Notes: generated by a model not told the origin, from the sequence alone. Shown: positions 45,560-55,585, numbered from the stretch's first letter. The stretch: 64,000 bases of DNA from a virus (IMGVR_UViG_3300037222_000100:1-64000), one strand, 5' to 3'. Made by a program: numbers and translations.

Positions 45560-46783
45560 GTGCCCAACCTCGACCCTGACAAAGAGCTACTCTCTCATCT
45601 GCCAGACTCCGATTCGTGGTTGGTGCTACGGGCAGAAGGCTTCCGCGATGTCCTGATTCAGGACGAGGAGATTCGGGAAGTCTACCAGTGGGCGGACAAC
45701 CATCTGCGCGAGTATGGCGAGGTAGCAACGGCCCTTGTCCTGGAGGATGAGTTCGACATCGAGTTCACGGAGCCGCAGACGGCTATCGGTGATCTCATCG
45801 ACCGCATGCGCCTGCGGTACATGCACAACGAGGGGCGCGAGGCGCTCAAGGCGATCACCCAACAGTACAAAGAGGATGCATCGCTTGTCCCGAAGCTCCT
45901 CCTCCGTCACGGCAAGGAGCTAACCGAACTCCTCACTCGACGCGGCGAAACGTACGGCAACGGAGACTTCGAACGTGCGATCCAGCGCTACCTCGACAGA
46001 GCGACTCAGGGCGTCGGCCCGAGCTTTGGATTCGAAGAGCTAGACGAGTACTTCCATGGAATGCGAGGCGTGTCCATCTACCTGGGTCCCCCCAAGACCT
46101 GGAAGAGTTGGTTCATGGTCAAAGCTCATCTCTCGAATGCCATCGCAGGCAAATACCCGTGGCTCTTTTCTCTGGAGCTTCCGGCCGAGGAAACCTACCT
46201 GCGCACATGCTGCATGATGGCTGACATACCATGGTGGAAACACACCCACAATGCCTTGTCTCCTGACGAGCGGAAGCTGATGGACGAGGCCATGATGGCA
46301 CTTGACAGCGAAGGGGCGCACAAGATCATGAAGCCCCCGCAAGGCGAGCGCTCGCTGGAGGAGATGGTCGGCCGTGCCAAAGACAATGGAGCCGGGGTCG
46401 TCCTCATCGATCAGCTTCAGTACGTCGAGGTTGATGGCAAGTCTCTCGGTGCTTGGAACAAGACCGAGAAGTACTTCGATGTGCTCGACCATGCACGCAA
46501 CTTGTCCGACGAGATACCGATCTGCTTCGCCCATCAGTTCAATCGCACGACACTCAACGCCGAGGAGATGCCGGTTGTGCAGCAGGCCAAGGGATCGTCT
46601 GCCATTGAGGAGACATCGACCGTGGTCCTGGGACTCTGGGCCAGCAAAGACATGCGCAAGTCGGGGCTCATGGAAATCGGAGTGCTCGCGGCGCGCAATC
46701 ACAACTTCCGCAATTGGAGGGTGGATGTCGATCTCTCGAAACGATGCAGCTTCGAGATTACAGGAGTCGTAGAGGATGACTAG
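45560..46783 (+). CDS. dnaB: replicative DNA helicase, DnaB-like
   Basis: 407 aa; GTG 45560. RecA-fold core with YLGPPKTWKSW as Walker A, where Trp stands at the usual last Gly, and VVLIDQLQYV as Walker B; ICFAHQFNR fits motif H3 and the end EITG fits H4. It should unwind DNA at the fork with the primase downstream. The N-terminal domain is short. Confidence 0.83.
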   Translation: MPNLDPDKELLSHLPDSDSWLVLRAEGFRDVLIQDEEIREVYQWADNHLREYGEVATALVLEDEFDIEFTEPQTAIGDLIDRMRLRYMHNEGREALKAITQQYKEDASLVPKLLLRHGKELTELLTRRGETYGNGDFERAIQRYLDRATQGVGPSFGFEELDEYFHGMRGVSIYLGPPKTWKSWFMVKAHLSNAIAGKYPWLFSLELPAEETYLRTCCMMADIPWWKHTHNALSPDERKLMDEAMMALDSEGAHKIMKPPQGERSLEEMVGRAKDNGAGVVLIDQLQYVEVDGKSLGAWNKTEKYFDVLDHARNLSDEIPICFAHQFNRTTLNAEEMPVVQQAKGSSAIEETSTVVLGLWASKDMRKSGLMEIGVLAARNHNFRNWRVDVDLSKRCSFEITGVVEDD

Positions 46784-47057
46784 AATCCCTGCGCGCATTA
46801 TCCGACGCAAGGCTTCGGATGATCCTACGCCGATTCCTAACTGGATGGACGACTCCGAACAAGTTGGTCCCTGTCCCTGCGGCGAGCCATTCGATCCCGA
46901 CGATTGCATTGTGGTCGAAGGCGACGCAGAACTAGCTCGCTGGTTCCATGAGGAGTGCATCAATTGGTTGGAGTATGAGATGACAGACGAGGAACTTGAG
47001 GCCAAACGAGAGTATGAAGAGTACCGACGCCTCATGGACGAGGACGACGATGAGTAA
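46776..47057 (+). CDS. zinc-binding acidic protein, 93 aa
   Basis: MTRIPARIIRRKASD start; CPCGEPFDPDDC and HEEC form a Cys/His cluster, followed by an acidic helix. Overlaps helicase and primase genes by 8 nt each, so it is probably cotranslated with them. Confidence 0.6.
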   Translation: MTRIPARIIRRKASDDPTPIPNWMDDSEQVGPCPCGEPFDPDDCIVVEGDAELARWFHEECINWLEYEMTDEELEAKREYEEYRRLMDEDDDE

Positions 47058-48144
47058 ACGCCCTGTAAAGTACAGCACCTTCGCTGATCAGATCGATGTG
47101 GACGCCTTCGAGGAAGCCATCGACTTCGAGCCCCTAGATCATCTCAAGGGTGAGGATGTGGGCTATTGTCCCGATCTCTGGGGCATGCATAAGCACGGTG
47201 ACTCTACCGGTAAGTTCGCGATCAACCGCGAGAAGCGCGTCTATCACTGTTGGGTCTGCGGTGGAGGTAACTTCCTGTCGCTCGCGATGGAGTTCTTGGG
47301 CGAAGATGAAGAGGCCGCGACCGAGTGGCTCAAGCAATTCGCGCACGGGGACATCCGCTCTGACTCTGATTTCGCCGACGACATCCTCGATGTACTGGCC
47401 AAGCACGAGGCTCGCAAAGCGGAACGCATGCCCTACTTCAATGAGCATGTCCTGGGTCAGTTCGATGCCAAGGGAGAGGACCATGTGTTCTTCAAGGAAT
47501 GGTGCGCTAGCCGAGGCATCGACTACTCCGTCATGGTCACCCACAAACTGGGCTACAGCAGCAGCCATAGGCGTTCGGCCCCCTTGGAAGGCGGCGAGAA
47601 AATCGATGACGACTTCTTTGGACGCGTAGCGGTCTTCCCCCACTACTGGGAAGGACGGCTCGTCGGATGGCAGCAGCGGTGGATAGACTTCAGCAAGGAT
47701 GATCCGGACTGGCCCAAGTGGCTGCCCAAGTACACGAACACGAGCGACTTTCCGAAAACGACGACGCTTTACAACTACGTTCACGCTCTCAAGAGCAGCG
47801 AGAAGGTGGTCGTGGTCGAGTCTGTACCAACCGTCCTCTTCCTAGAGAGCATGGGGGTCAATGCCGTAGCCACATTCGGTTCCGGCGCGGTTGAGAGCCA
47901 ACTGCGTCTCTTGCGCGACTTCACACAGGGCGTCATCATCGCCCCAGACAACGATGCTCCGGGTGAGAAGTTCGCGCAGGGCGCGACCCAATATCTAGAG
48001 CGCTACGTCGAGGTCACTGTACTGCCCCCAGTCAAGCTCAAACCAGGTGCAGACCTAGGCGACTACATGGACGTGGATGATCCCGTGGACGCCCTCTACG
48101 ATCACTTGCAAAAGGGCGAGGTTTCGGGCCTCTCCGTAGAGTAG
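47050..48144 (+). CDS. dnaG: DNA primase, DnaG-like
   Basis: 364 aa from ATG 47050. A CHC2-type zinc finger (CPDLWGMHKHG...CWVCGGGN) is followed by the TOPRIM core: VVVVESVPTVLFLES with Glu, then IIAPDNDAPGEK with DxD. Makes RNA primers for the polymerase encoded downstream. Confidence 0.85.
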   Translation: MSKRPVKYSTFADQIDVDAFEEAIDFEPLDHLKGEDVGYCPDLWGMHKHGDSTGKFAINREKRVYHCWVCGGGNFLSLAMEFLGEDEEAATEWLKQFAHGDIRSDSDFADDILDVLAKHEARKAERMPYFNEHVLGQFDAKGEDHVFFKEWCASRGIDYSVMVTHKLGYSSSHRRSAPLEGGEKIDDDFFGRVAVFPHYWEGRLVGWQQRWIDFSKDDPDWPKWLPKYTNTSDFPKTTTLYNYVHALKSSEKVVVVESVPTVLFLESMGVNAVATFGSGAVESQLRLLRDFTQGVIIAPDNDAPGEKFAQGATQYLERYVEVTVLPPVKLKPGADLGDYMDVDDPVDALYDHLQKGEVSGLSVE

Positions 48145-48150
48145 AGGTCA

Positions 48151-48552
48151 ATGGCACTCTCTCAAGCTGAACGCGATGCTCGATACTACAAGCGCCACAA
48201 AGCAGCCATCCTTGCACGGCGCGATCTGAGCAAGATCATTGCTTGGCAGAAGAGACACGCGGCGAGATTCAAAGCCGCCCAACGACGCTACGGTGCGAGT
48301 CCAAAGGGCAAACGGACTATGCGCGCTAGCGCTGCCAATCGCAGGGCTCGTAAGCTGGATCAATTCATTGAGAACGTCGATCCTGAGATCGTCTACGAGA
48401 TGCATGGCGGCATGTGCGGCATCTGCAAGAAGTTTATCGACGGCGACTTCCACGTCGATCATGTCATCCCGCTCGTCAAGGGCGGCATGCATGGCTATGT
48501 CAATGTTCAGCCTGCGCATCCTAGCTGTAATCTACGCAAGGGCGCGACATAA
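48151..48552 (+). CDS. HNH homing endonuclease
   Basis: 133 aa. Basic N-terminal helices, then CGICKKFIDGDFHVDHVIP and HGYVNVQPAHPSCN. The C-terminal half is almost identical to the protein at 22078, showing a recent copy or common source. Sits between primase and a small gene. Confidence 0.87.
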   Translation: MALSQAERDARYYKRHKAAILARRDLSKIIAWQKRHAARFKAAQRRYGASPKGKRTMRASAANRRARKLDQFIENVDPEIVYEMHGGMCGICKKFIDGDFHVDHVIPLVKGGMHGYVNVQPAHPSCNLRKGAT

Positions 48553-48564
48553 TAGGTGATGGTG

Positions 48565-48720
48565 ATGACGAAGTATCAGAGCGTTGAGAAGGCGGAGGTC
48601 TTGACCCCCGACGAGCATCGACGCATTGAGGCAGGCTTGCATCGCCTAGGCAAGACCTCTGCGCAAGACCTCACTGAGGAGCAGCGTCAGCAGGTTCTTA
48701 GCCGTCCCGAGCAGAAGTAG
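48565..48720 (+). CDS. small hypothetical protein, 51 aa
   Basis: ATG 48565 (MTKYQSVEKAEVLTP) with AGGTG upstream; ends TAG 48720. Charged helical peptide with good codon use. Followed by a CCCC-TTTT-GGGG hairpin. Confidence 0.6.
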   Translation: MTKYQSVEKAEVLTPDEHRRIEAGLHRLGKTSAQDLTEEQRQQVLSRPEQK

Positions 48721-48741
48721 CCGGAACCCCTTTTGGGGACC

Positions 48742-48750
48742 TGCTATGCT
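48742..48750 (+). promoter_or_regulatory. extended -10 promoter TGCTATGCT
   Basis: TGC-TATGCT 57 nt before ATG 48808. The leader contains hairpin GGGC...CGGTC-TTA-GACCG...GCCC (48765-48788), unlike the leaderless genes. Confidence 0.45.
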
Positions 48751-48807
48751 CAACGAGATCAATCGGGCTGACGGTCTTAGACCGGCCCAAGAACGGAGAC
48801 AAATAGC

Positions 48808-49950
48808 ATGTCTGAGATACGCAGAGGAGCAGCAGCAATCCAGGAGGCAGCAGAATCTTCTGGCCAGGGCGGTTCGTGGAGGCCCTACCTACCTTCCATC
48901 TTCTGGAAGGAGGACAAAGAGGAGCGGTATGTCCTCTTCCTGAACGAGGTCGATGACATCCCGACCTTCGACATGATTCAGTTCATCCCGACCGAGAACG
49001 AATTTTACCAGGAAGCGGTGGCAAAGACTTCTGAGCCATTCAGCGAGCGGTACGACTTGTTCGAGAAGCAGTGGGACGCCAAGGCCGTTCAGCGCAGCGT
49101 CGCCATCGCGGTCGAGCTAGAGCCGGTCATCGAGGTCGTCAACGTCAACGGCAAAAACCGACGCAAGCCGGTTGGGTTCGAGGTCAAGACGGTCGAGTAC
49201 GAGCGTCGCATCCTTGACGAGGATGGCGAGGTCACTGACGAAACAGAAGAGGTCACGGCTCCGGCCATCGGGTACATCTCTCAGTCCCCGAACAACTTCT
49301 TCAACCACGTCACCAACTACGATGCGAATGATGCACCGATCACGGTGACGGCGCTGAAGATCACTCGCCTTGGCAAGGACAAGTCCACGTCCTACTCCGT
49401 TCAGGGGTATGACGAACAGCCCATCGACCTGTCGAATCTCGTTGCGTTCGTGGATGGCATCAGCTATCTCACCGACGAGATGGACGAGGTTGTTGAGACG
49501 GTTACGGAGCAATCCCCAGAGGATGCTGCGGCCTACCTCGGCAAACTCCTCCTCGACAAGCGCGAGGGAGAACTGTTGGACGACGACCGCTACCAGGAGT
49601 TGCTAGAGGGTGTCACGGAGTCGATGGACATCTACGGCAACAAGAAAGGTCGCAAAGGCAAGGGCAAAGACACCAAAGAGGGACGGCAGCCCCGTAGCTC
49701 ACGACGTAGCGCTACTCGCGCAGCGGCGGAGGCCGAGGATGCTGACGAGCCCAACGAGGAGTCCAGTGACCCGGAGCCTACGGAGGAGGTCGCTCCAAAG
49801 GGACGTACCCGGAAAACGGCTACGAAACCAGCAGCCAAAACGGCCAAAGCTAAAACAGCAGCCAAAAAATCCGCAACCAAACAGACTCCGCAGGAGCGGA
49901 TGAAGGAGTTGCGCGCACGCGCGGCTGAGAAAGCGGCTGCAAAGGCATAA
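48808..49950 (+). CDS. probable DNA-binding replication protein, 380 aa
   Basis: MSEIRRGAAAIQEAA start with GGAG upstream. Beta-rich N-terminal domain (SWRPYLPSIFWKED) and an acidic then Lys/Ala-rich tail (from about residue 290, histone-like KTATKPAAKTAKAK). Placement between primase and polymerase suits a single-strand binding protein, but no OB-fold motif could be assigned. Confidence 0.6.
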   Translation: MSEIRRGAAAIQEAAESSGQGGSWRPYLPSIFWKEDKEERYVLFLNEVDDIPTFDMIQFIPTENEFYQEAVAKTSEPFSERYDLFEKQWDAKAVQRSVAIAVELEPVIEVVNVNGKNRRKPVGFEVKTVEYERRILDEDGEVTDETEEVTAPAIGYISQSPNNFFNHVTNYDANDAPITVTALKITRLGKDKSTSYSVQGYDEQPIDLSNLVAFVDGISYLTDEMDEVVETVTEQSPEDAAAYLGKLLLDKREGELLDDDRYQELLEGVTESMDIYGNKKGRKGKGKDTKEGRQPRSSRRSATRAAAEAEDADEPNEESSDPEPTEEVAPKGRTRKTATKPAAKTAKAKTAAKKSATKQTPQERMKELRARAAEKAAAKA

Positions 49951-49953
49951 CGG

Positions 49954-50361
49954 GTGCTCAACCCGAAGAACATCGTTAGCCTGTGCGAGTGCGGGTGTAA
50001 TCAACCCGCCTCGCCAGGTAAGCGATTCATTAGTGGACACAATCGTCGGGGTAATGGAACCCGTGATCTGTTCTGCAAGAAGGGCCGTTGGTATGTCACT
50101 ACACGCATCTCCAATCAGCACATGCCCTGGTCCCATGTCGTCATGTGGGACAAGACGGGAACGCCGGTTGGTCCCGGTGAAATCGTCCATCACGAAGACG
50201 AAGATTTCCGCAACGACGACCCCGATAATTTGGTCCTCTATGCCTCTCAGACCGAGCACATGCTTGCCTGTCATCCTCAGGAGTGGGCGTGGCAGATGCT
50301 CAAAGCAGCCGTACGGGAGTTGGGTACCGACGCCGTTCGAGGTTACCTTGATGCTCAATAA
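49954..50361 (+). CDS. HNH_3-type homing endonuclease
   Basis: 135 aa; GTG 49954. CECGCNQPAS...SGHNRRG and IVHHEDEDFRNDDPDNL match the HNH_3 family of phage endonucleases. Overlaps the RNase H gene by 11 nt. Confidence 0.82.
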   Translation: MLNPKNIVSLCECGCNQPASPGKRFISGHNRRGNGTRDLFCKKGRWYVTTRISNQHMPWSHVVMWDKTGTPVGPGEIVHHEDEDFRNDDPDNLVLYASQTEHMLACHPQEWAWQMLKAAVRELGTDAVRGYLDAQ

Positions 50362-50794
50362 CAAGAAAGGAATCGCGCTCTTCACCGATGGGTCGGCCTA
50401 TCACAAGGACGGCTCCGGTGGATGGGCGTGGGCAGCCATCGACTGTTTCGGCGGCGAAGAAATTGGTAGCGGCAGCGCTTCCGATGTCACGAACAATCAG
50501 ATGGAGATGACAGCATGGATCAAGGGGCTCGATCACCTGTTCGAGTCGCTTGGTTCATGCGATGTCCTCGTGTACAGCGATAGCCAGTACGTCGGATACG
50601 GCGCGATGGATAGGAAGCGAGCACGACGCAGGAACAAGGGCCTCTGGGTCAGCATCGACCTGGCGATAGATCAGCATCGCTACATCGAGTTCGTCTGGGT
50701 CAAGGGTCATCACGACAGCCACTACAATCAGTTGGTAGACGAGCTAGCCGGGAATGCCCGGAAGCAAGGACGCAATGAGCCTACACGTACATAG
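50351..50794 (+). CDS. rnhA: ribonuclease HI
   Basis: 147 aa. FTDGSAYHKDG, NQMEMTAW, VYSDSQYV and NQLVDELAGNA give the four acidic catalytic residues of RNase H in order. Removes RNA from RNA-DNA hybrids, e.g. primers. Overlaps the polymerase gene by 20 nt. Confidence 0.88.
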   Translation: MLNNKKGIALFTDGSAYHKDGSGGWAWAAIDCFGGEEIGSGSASDVTNNQMEMTAWIKGLDHLFESLGSCDVLVYSDSQYVGYGAMDRKRARRRNKGLWVSIDLAIDQHRYIEFVWVKGHHDSHYNQLVDELAGNARKQGRNEPTRT

Positions 50795-53700
50795 CGAGTT
50801 CTCTTCCCTCGACGGCTGGTCCACAGTCGATGAGATCGGCGACCGCATGGTGGACATCGGCTGCCCCTTCTGCGGGCTGACCGATCACGGCGTTGTCGCT
50901 GGCCACATCGACTTCGACAAAGCCATGCGCAAGCGGGACATCAATCCCGTGTTCGGGGCCGAGCTATACCACGGCATAGACTTCGAGGGACTCAAGAAAC
51001 AAGACCGCGACCAGGCCCATCTCATCGCCCTCGCGATGACGGATGAAGGATTGAAGAACCTCTGGCGACTCGTCAACGCGACAGCCGACCACGATCACTT
51101 CCATCACGTTGGACGTGTGACAAACGAGGACATCGTGAAGTACAAGGAGGGCATCATGTTCACGTCGGCTTGCCCATTGGGGCTCGTGCCCAAGGGCCTG
51201 CTCCGAGGGGACACGACATACCTCAACTGGTACCTGGACAACCTGGGTGACAACTTCCGCATGGAGATCACGACGTACCCTGGCGATGCGGAGTGGCGAG
51301 ACAGAGACTCGGAGGATGAGGAGGCCGTCATCACCCCTCGCCTCATCAACGAACTCGTCATCGAGGCGGCTGACGAGCGAGGCGTACCGATCACCTATGG
51401 AGACGACGGACACTATGCCCGCCCAGATCAGTACCCGGAACATGACATGTACCTTGCTGCGCAGACACGGCAGTCGATCTACACGCCTGTCGAGGAGCGC
51501 AAGATGTGGCATCCGCCTAACGCGGTGTGCATCAAGGACGAGGGAATGGTGCGCGAGGCACTGCATTATCTATCAGAGGAGAGGGTAGATGAAGTACTAG
51601 CCAACACACGCGAGGTCGGAGAACGAGCCGATGCACATCTGCCTGCCGTAGATCGGCCGCATCTGCCGGTGTTCATTCCGCAGGACTGTCCATGGGTGGA
51701 GGAAGACGAGGAGCGCAACGCCACCGATCTCTTCATCGATCTCGTCGGCGAGGGCATCGACCGCATCTACGGCGGTACCGAGCGTGAGGAGGAGGCTTGG
51801 GCGAAAGCCACGCACGAGATGGAAGTGCTCATCGAGGACGGCCTGGAGCACTACTTCCTCATGGCATGGGATGTGGTCCAGTTCTGCAAGCTGGAACGGA
51901 TCAACATCGGTCCCGGAAGAGGCTCTTCCGCAGGAGCCATCGTCGCATACGCACTCGGCATCACGGACGTAGACCCGCTGCACTACGACTTGTACTTCGA
52001 GCGCTTCTGGAACAAGGGCCGTACCGAGGGCTTTCCTGACATCGACACGGACTTCGCCAAGTCTCGACGCGAAGAGATTCGCGAGTACCTGATCGAGCGA
52101 TGGGGTGAGAAGCGCGTCTGCTCCATCGGGACGATCACTCGCATGAAGCCCATCGCCGTCATCGAGAAGCTCGCTGTGGCTTGTGAAATCGGTCACGGGG
52201 ACATGGAACACCTGAAGAAAATCGTCAAGCAGACGAAGGACATCGAGATTCACGGCCACGAACAGATCGGTTGGAGCCCCGAGCGCGAGCCAGACAAGGT
52301 GATCTACATCAACTCTTCCACGGAGCAGAACCCGGAGGGGGACAAGGTAGGACAGGAAATCGAGGAGTGGATCGGGACAGACAAGAAGCGACGCAAGTAC
52401 ATCGAGATGTGCGAAGCTGCTTGCTCCCGGAACTCGAACTACGGCATCCATGCTTCCGGAATAGTCGTGTCGGATATCGATCTGGAAGACTACGCTCCTG
52501 CGTATCTGCGCGGAGGTAAGGCGGAGGGTATTCCAGCCACGCTCTTCCCGATGAGCGAGATCGACAAGCTCAAGCTGATGAAGCTCGATGTCCTGGGACT
52601 CAAGACGCTCGACACCCTCGCCGAGTGGGACATTCTCATGGAGGAGAAAGGCGTTACGACCGAGTGGTCTGGGCTCGACCGCGAGAAGCATCCTGAGGAG
52701 ATGTGGGACCTCATGGAAGAAGGATTCGTGTCCGGCGTCTTCCAGTGCGAGACGCACGCGGGCAAGGACCTGGCAGAACGACTCAAAATGCGCTCTATCG
52801 AGGACCTTGGTGTGCTCGTGGCGCTCAACCGTCCGGGTCCGCAGCGTGCGGGTGTGCCGAACCGCTACATCGCACGCAAAGAGGGGCGGAGTGAGATCAC
52901 CTACCCGCACCCGATGCTCGAAGAACTGCTCAAGCCGACCTATGGACTGTTCGTCTATCAGGAGCAGATCATTAGGTTCATGGGGGCGCTTGGCTACTCC
53001 CTCGGCGACGCTGATGCCATGCGCAAGATACTTGGTAAGAAGCAGCCCGAGAAGCTGACCGCGTTGCTCCAGGGTAAGGGTGAATGGAAGGGCAAGGGCT
53101 TCCTGGAGACGGCTGTGGAGAAAGGCTTCACGAAGAGCCAGGCCAAAGCGGTGTGGGATGACATCGTAGGCTTCGCGAGCTACTCGTTCAACAAGAGTCA
53201 CTCCATCGCCTACGCGATCATCGCGTTCCGTTGCCTGTACGCCAAGTACTACGGCCCGCAAGAGTTCTACATCGCTTGCATCCGTACGGTGGCTAAGGAC
53301 AAACGAGCAGAACTGACGCCGGAGTACATCAAGGAGGCTCGTCGTATGGACATCAAGGTATTGCCTCCAGACATTCGTCACTCGAAGAGTCAGGTGGACG
53401 TACATGACGGCAACATCTACTTCGGGTTCTCGGACATCAAGGGCGTGGGCATAGGCGGTGCGTATCTCGTCAAACTACGCGACGAGAAGGGTCTGGACGT
53501 GTCGTCTCCTGAGGCTCTAGAGGAGGCACTGAACGAGTTCAACGAAGAAGAGCTTACAGCCAAGAAGGAAGCGCTCAAGGAGGGCCATCCCTTTCCCGCC
53601 GATTGGAAGTCACCAAAGCAGGTCCTCAATGAGAAGAAGCTCTCCCTCGTGTGTGCGGTTGGCGCATGGGATGCGCTAGAGGGCTCCATCGATCTGAGAT

Positions 53701-54164
53701 CGAAGCAGAAGTTCGAGCAGGAGTTCCTCAACGTGATCCTGACCGACGACACGGAGGAGATACTAGAAGCTCACGCAGAGGAGATCGAGGAGAAGTGTGA
53801 CGACTTCCGAGTCGCTGCTATGGCATGGGAGGATCGAGAAAGCGATCCGGAATTGGAGTACGAGTGGGTGGACGGCGATGGAGATGAGATTCCGATGAAG
53901 GATCGGCATCGAGAATTCCGCGTATGTGGTATCATCACTGGTGTAAAACCAACCAAGGTGAGGGCCACCGGTAAGGCGATGGGCATCGTCACAATTGAGA
54001 GCGGACGACATGAGTTGACCTTCGCGTGCTTCTCGAACAAGTGGCCTACGAACAAGGCTCTCTTCAGACCACACAGCGTCGGTATCTTCACTATTCGTCA
54101 CTCCCCTCCAAGCGGCAAACGCGGCGAGGGCTACAACTTCGAGAAGGGGCATCTACTGAAATGA
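50775..54164 (+). CDS. dnaE: DNA polymerase III alpha subunit
   Basis: 1129 aa from ATG 50775 with AAGGA upstream. The N-terminal PHP domain starts HVHSEFSSLDGWS; the polymerase core has PGRGSSAGAIVAYALG and PDIDTDF with catalytic Asp residues; NRPGPQ, YQEQIIR and SFNKSHSIAYA follow in family order. Full length, so this is the main replicative polymerase, probably using the host clamp. Confidence 0.92.
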   Translation: MSLHVHSEFSSLDGWSTVDEIGDRMVDIGCPFCGLTDHGVVAGHIDFDKAMRKRDINPVFGAELYHGIDFEGLKKQDRDQAHLIALAMTDEGLKNLWRLVNATADHDHFHHVGRVTNEDIVKYKEGIMFTSACPLGLVPKGLLRGDTTYLNWYLDNLGDNFRMEITTYPGDAEWRDRDSEDEEAVITPRLINELVIEAADERGVPITYGDDGHYARPDQYPEHDMYLAAQTRQSIYTPVEERKMWHPPNAVCIKDEGMVREALHYLSEERVDEVLANTREVGERADAHLPAVDRPHLPVFIPQDCPWVEEDEERNATDLFIDLVGEGIDRIYGGTEREEEAWAKATHEMEVLIEDGLEHYFLMAWDVVQFCKLERINIGPGRGSSAGAIVAYALGITDVDPLHYDLYFERFWNKGRTEGFPDIDTDFAKSRREEIREYLIERWGEKRVCSIGTITRMKPIAVIEKLAVACEIGHGDMEHLKKIVKQTKDIEIHGHEQIGWSPEREPDKVIYINSSTEQNPEGDKVGQEIEEWIGTDKKRRKYIEMCEAACSRNSNYGIHASGIVVSDIDLEDYAPAYLRGGKAEGIPATLFPMSEIDKLKLMKLDVLGLKTLDTLAEWDILMEEKGVTTEWSGLDREKHPEEMWDLMEEGFVSGVFQCETHAGKDLAERLKMRSIEDLGVLVALNRPGPQRAGVPNRYIARKEGRSEITYPHPMLEELLKPTYGLFVYQEQIIRFMGALGYSLGDADAMRKILGKKQPEKLTALLQGKGEWKGKGFLETAVEKGFTKSQAKAVWDDIVGFASYSFNKSHSIAYAIIAFRCLYAKYYGPQEFYIACIRTVAKDKRAELTPEYIKEARRMDIKVLPPDIRHSKSQVDVHDGNIYFGFSDIKGVGIGGAYLVKLRDEKGLDVSSPEALEEALNEFNEEELTAKKEALKEGHPFPADWKSPKQVLNEKKLSLVCAVGAWDALEGSIDLRSKQKFEQEFLNVILTDDTEEILEAHAEEIEEKCDDFRVAAMAWEDRESDPELEYEWVDGDGDEIPMKDRHREFRVCGIITGVKPTKVRATGKAMGIVTIESGRHELTFACFSNKWPTNKALFRPHSVGIFTIRHSPPSGKRGEGYNFEKGHLLK

Positions 54165-55246
54165 GTAGGGACACACAACGGAAGCAGCTTGAAAAGATTC
54201 GTCACAAGACGGTGGAGAACTTCGGCCTGCATTCGTCCGTCCTCGGCAGTGAGAAGTACACGCTCAACGTCGTCCCGTCCCCATCATTGATGTTGGACTT
54301 CAAGCTAGGCCGAGGCGGATTCCCTTACGGAGGCATGGTCGAGGTATTCGGGGGCAACGGCTTGGGCAAGACCACTTGCATCGGTTACGGCACGCTCGCT
54401 AACGTGCAGCGCCAGGGTAAGCTCCCGGCACTCATCGCCATGGAGCCTAACTGGGACGCCGACTGGGCGTTCAAACTTCACGGGCTCGATCCCGACCTCA
54501 TCCTGGTCCAGCGTCCTGACAACGTACAAGAGGCGTTTGCCATGCTCTACGATCTCGTGTACGAGACGGACATCGACTACATCTTGGTCGATTCCATTGG
54601 GGCGATGGGCGATCAGTCCGTACAGGGCGAGGATGTCAAGACGAAGGCGTATGGGGTGTCCGGAGCAGTCACGTCGGGACTCAATGCCATCATGCCTCGG
54701 CTCTTCAAGTCGAACAAGGGCCTCATGCTTCTCAATCAGCAACGCCAGGGCTCTGGTGGTACACAGACGTGGTACGAGTCTCCCGGCGGTGAGGCGCTCA
54801 AGCATCACGCGCTCGTACGCATCCAACTGAAGCCTGGTGACAAGAAATACAAAGCGAAAATCGATGGCAAGGATGTCCTCGTCGGACGCGAACTCAAGTG
54901 TGTGTTCAAGAAGAACAAGATGGCGCAGGCAGCCAGCAAGTCAGCCGAGTTCGATTTCTACAACATCGAATCGGAGGATTACGGCATCCTCGGCGTGGAC
55001 CGTGTGTCCGATGTCATCAAGACGGCGAAGGTGGCGGGCGTCATCAAAGGAAGCAGTTGGCTGGAGCACCAGGTCTTCCCCAAAGGCAAAGTTCAGGGCA
55101 TTGTCAAGGCCCGGAAATTCTTCCAGGCCAATCCCGAGGCATTTGATGTGATCCGCAGCGATGTGATGGCCGTGATGATTCAGAACGAGCTACTCGCAGC
55201 CGAGGCGAATGGCGAGCGGCCTGCGCTCAAGGTAGTCGAGGCGTGA
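54161..55246 (+). CDS. recA: RecA-like recombinase
   Basis: 361 aa from ATG 54161 in ATGA overlap with dnaE. EVFGGNGLGKTT is Walker A, YILVDSIGAM Walker B, and LMLLNQQRQG fits loop L1/L2 region; a C-terminal domain follows. Pairs homologous DNA in recombination and repair; divergent from bacterial RecA (GPESSGKTT replaced). Confidence 0.87.
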   Translation: MSRDTQRKQLEKIRHKTVENFGLHSSVLGSEKYTLNVVPSPSLMLDFKLGRGGFPYGGMVEVFGGNGLGKTTCIGYGTLANVQRQGKLPALIAMEPNWDADWAFKLHGLDPDLILVQRPDNVQEAFAMLYDLVYETDIDYILVDSIGAMGDQSVQGEDVKTKAYGVSGAVTSGLNAIMPRLFKSNKGLMLLNQQRQGSGGTQTWYESPGGEALKHHALVRIQLKPGDKKYKAKIDGKDVLVGRELKCVFKKNKMAQAASKSAEFDFYNIESEDYGILGVDRVSDVIKTAKVAGVIKGSSWLEHQVFPKGKVQGIVKARKFFQANPEAFDVIRSDVMAVMIQNELLAAEANGERPALKVVEA

Positions 55247-55585
55247 ATGGCCCATCGAGGCACTGTCAAGCGCCTCTCGGTTGATCACGAGGAACACGTC
55301 GCTCGTCTCTACGGAGGAAAGCGGTCACCATCGTCCGGGGGTGCCGGACATGACAATGGCGATGTCAGATGTCCGACACTGCTGGTAGAGTGTAAGGCCA
55401 CGATGAACGCTCGCCCCAAGGTCCTCAAAGAGTTCGAAAAGATCGCCAAGGAGGCATATGCTGAGGGCCGCACGCCCGCTCTGGCTCTCCGCTATTTCGC
55501 CCCCGAGAGCATTCTTGCTGACGTGGGCGGTTGGGTGGACTTGATCGTGTACAACGTGAAGGACGACCATGATCAAGCTCGATAA
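55247..55585 (+). CDS. PD-(D/E)XK endonuclease, Holliday-resolvase-like, 112 aa
   Basis: HEEHVARLYGGKRSP, then GDVRCPTLLVECKATM with Asp and Glu-x-Lys of the PD-(D/E)XK fold. Size and location after recA suggest a recombination nuclease such as an Hjc-like resolvase; exact substrate not known. Confidence 0.7.
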   Translation: MAHRGTVKRLSVDHEEHVARLYGGKRSPSSGGAGHDNGDVRCPTLLVECKATMNARPKVLKEFEKIAKEAYAEGRTPALALRYFAPESILADVGGWVDLIVYNVKDDHDQAR

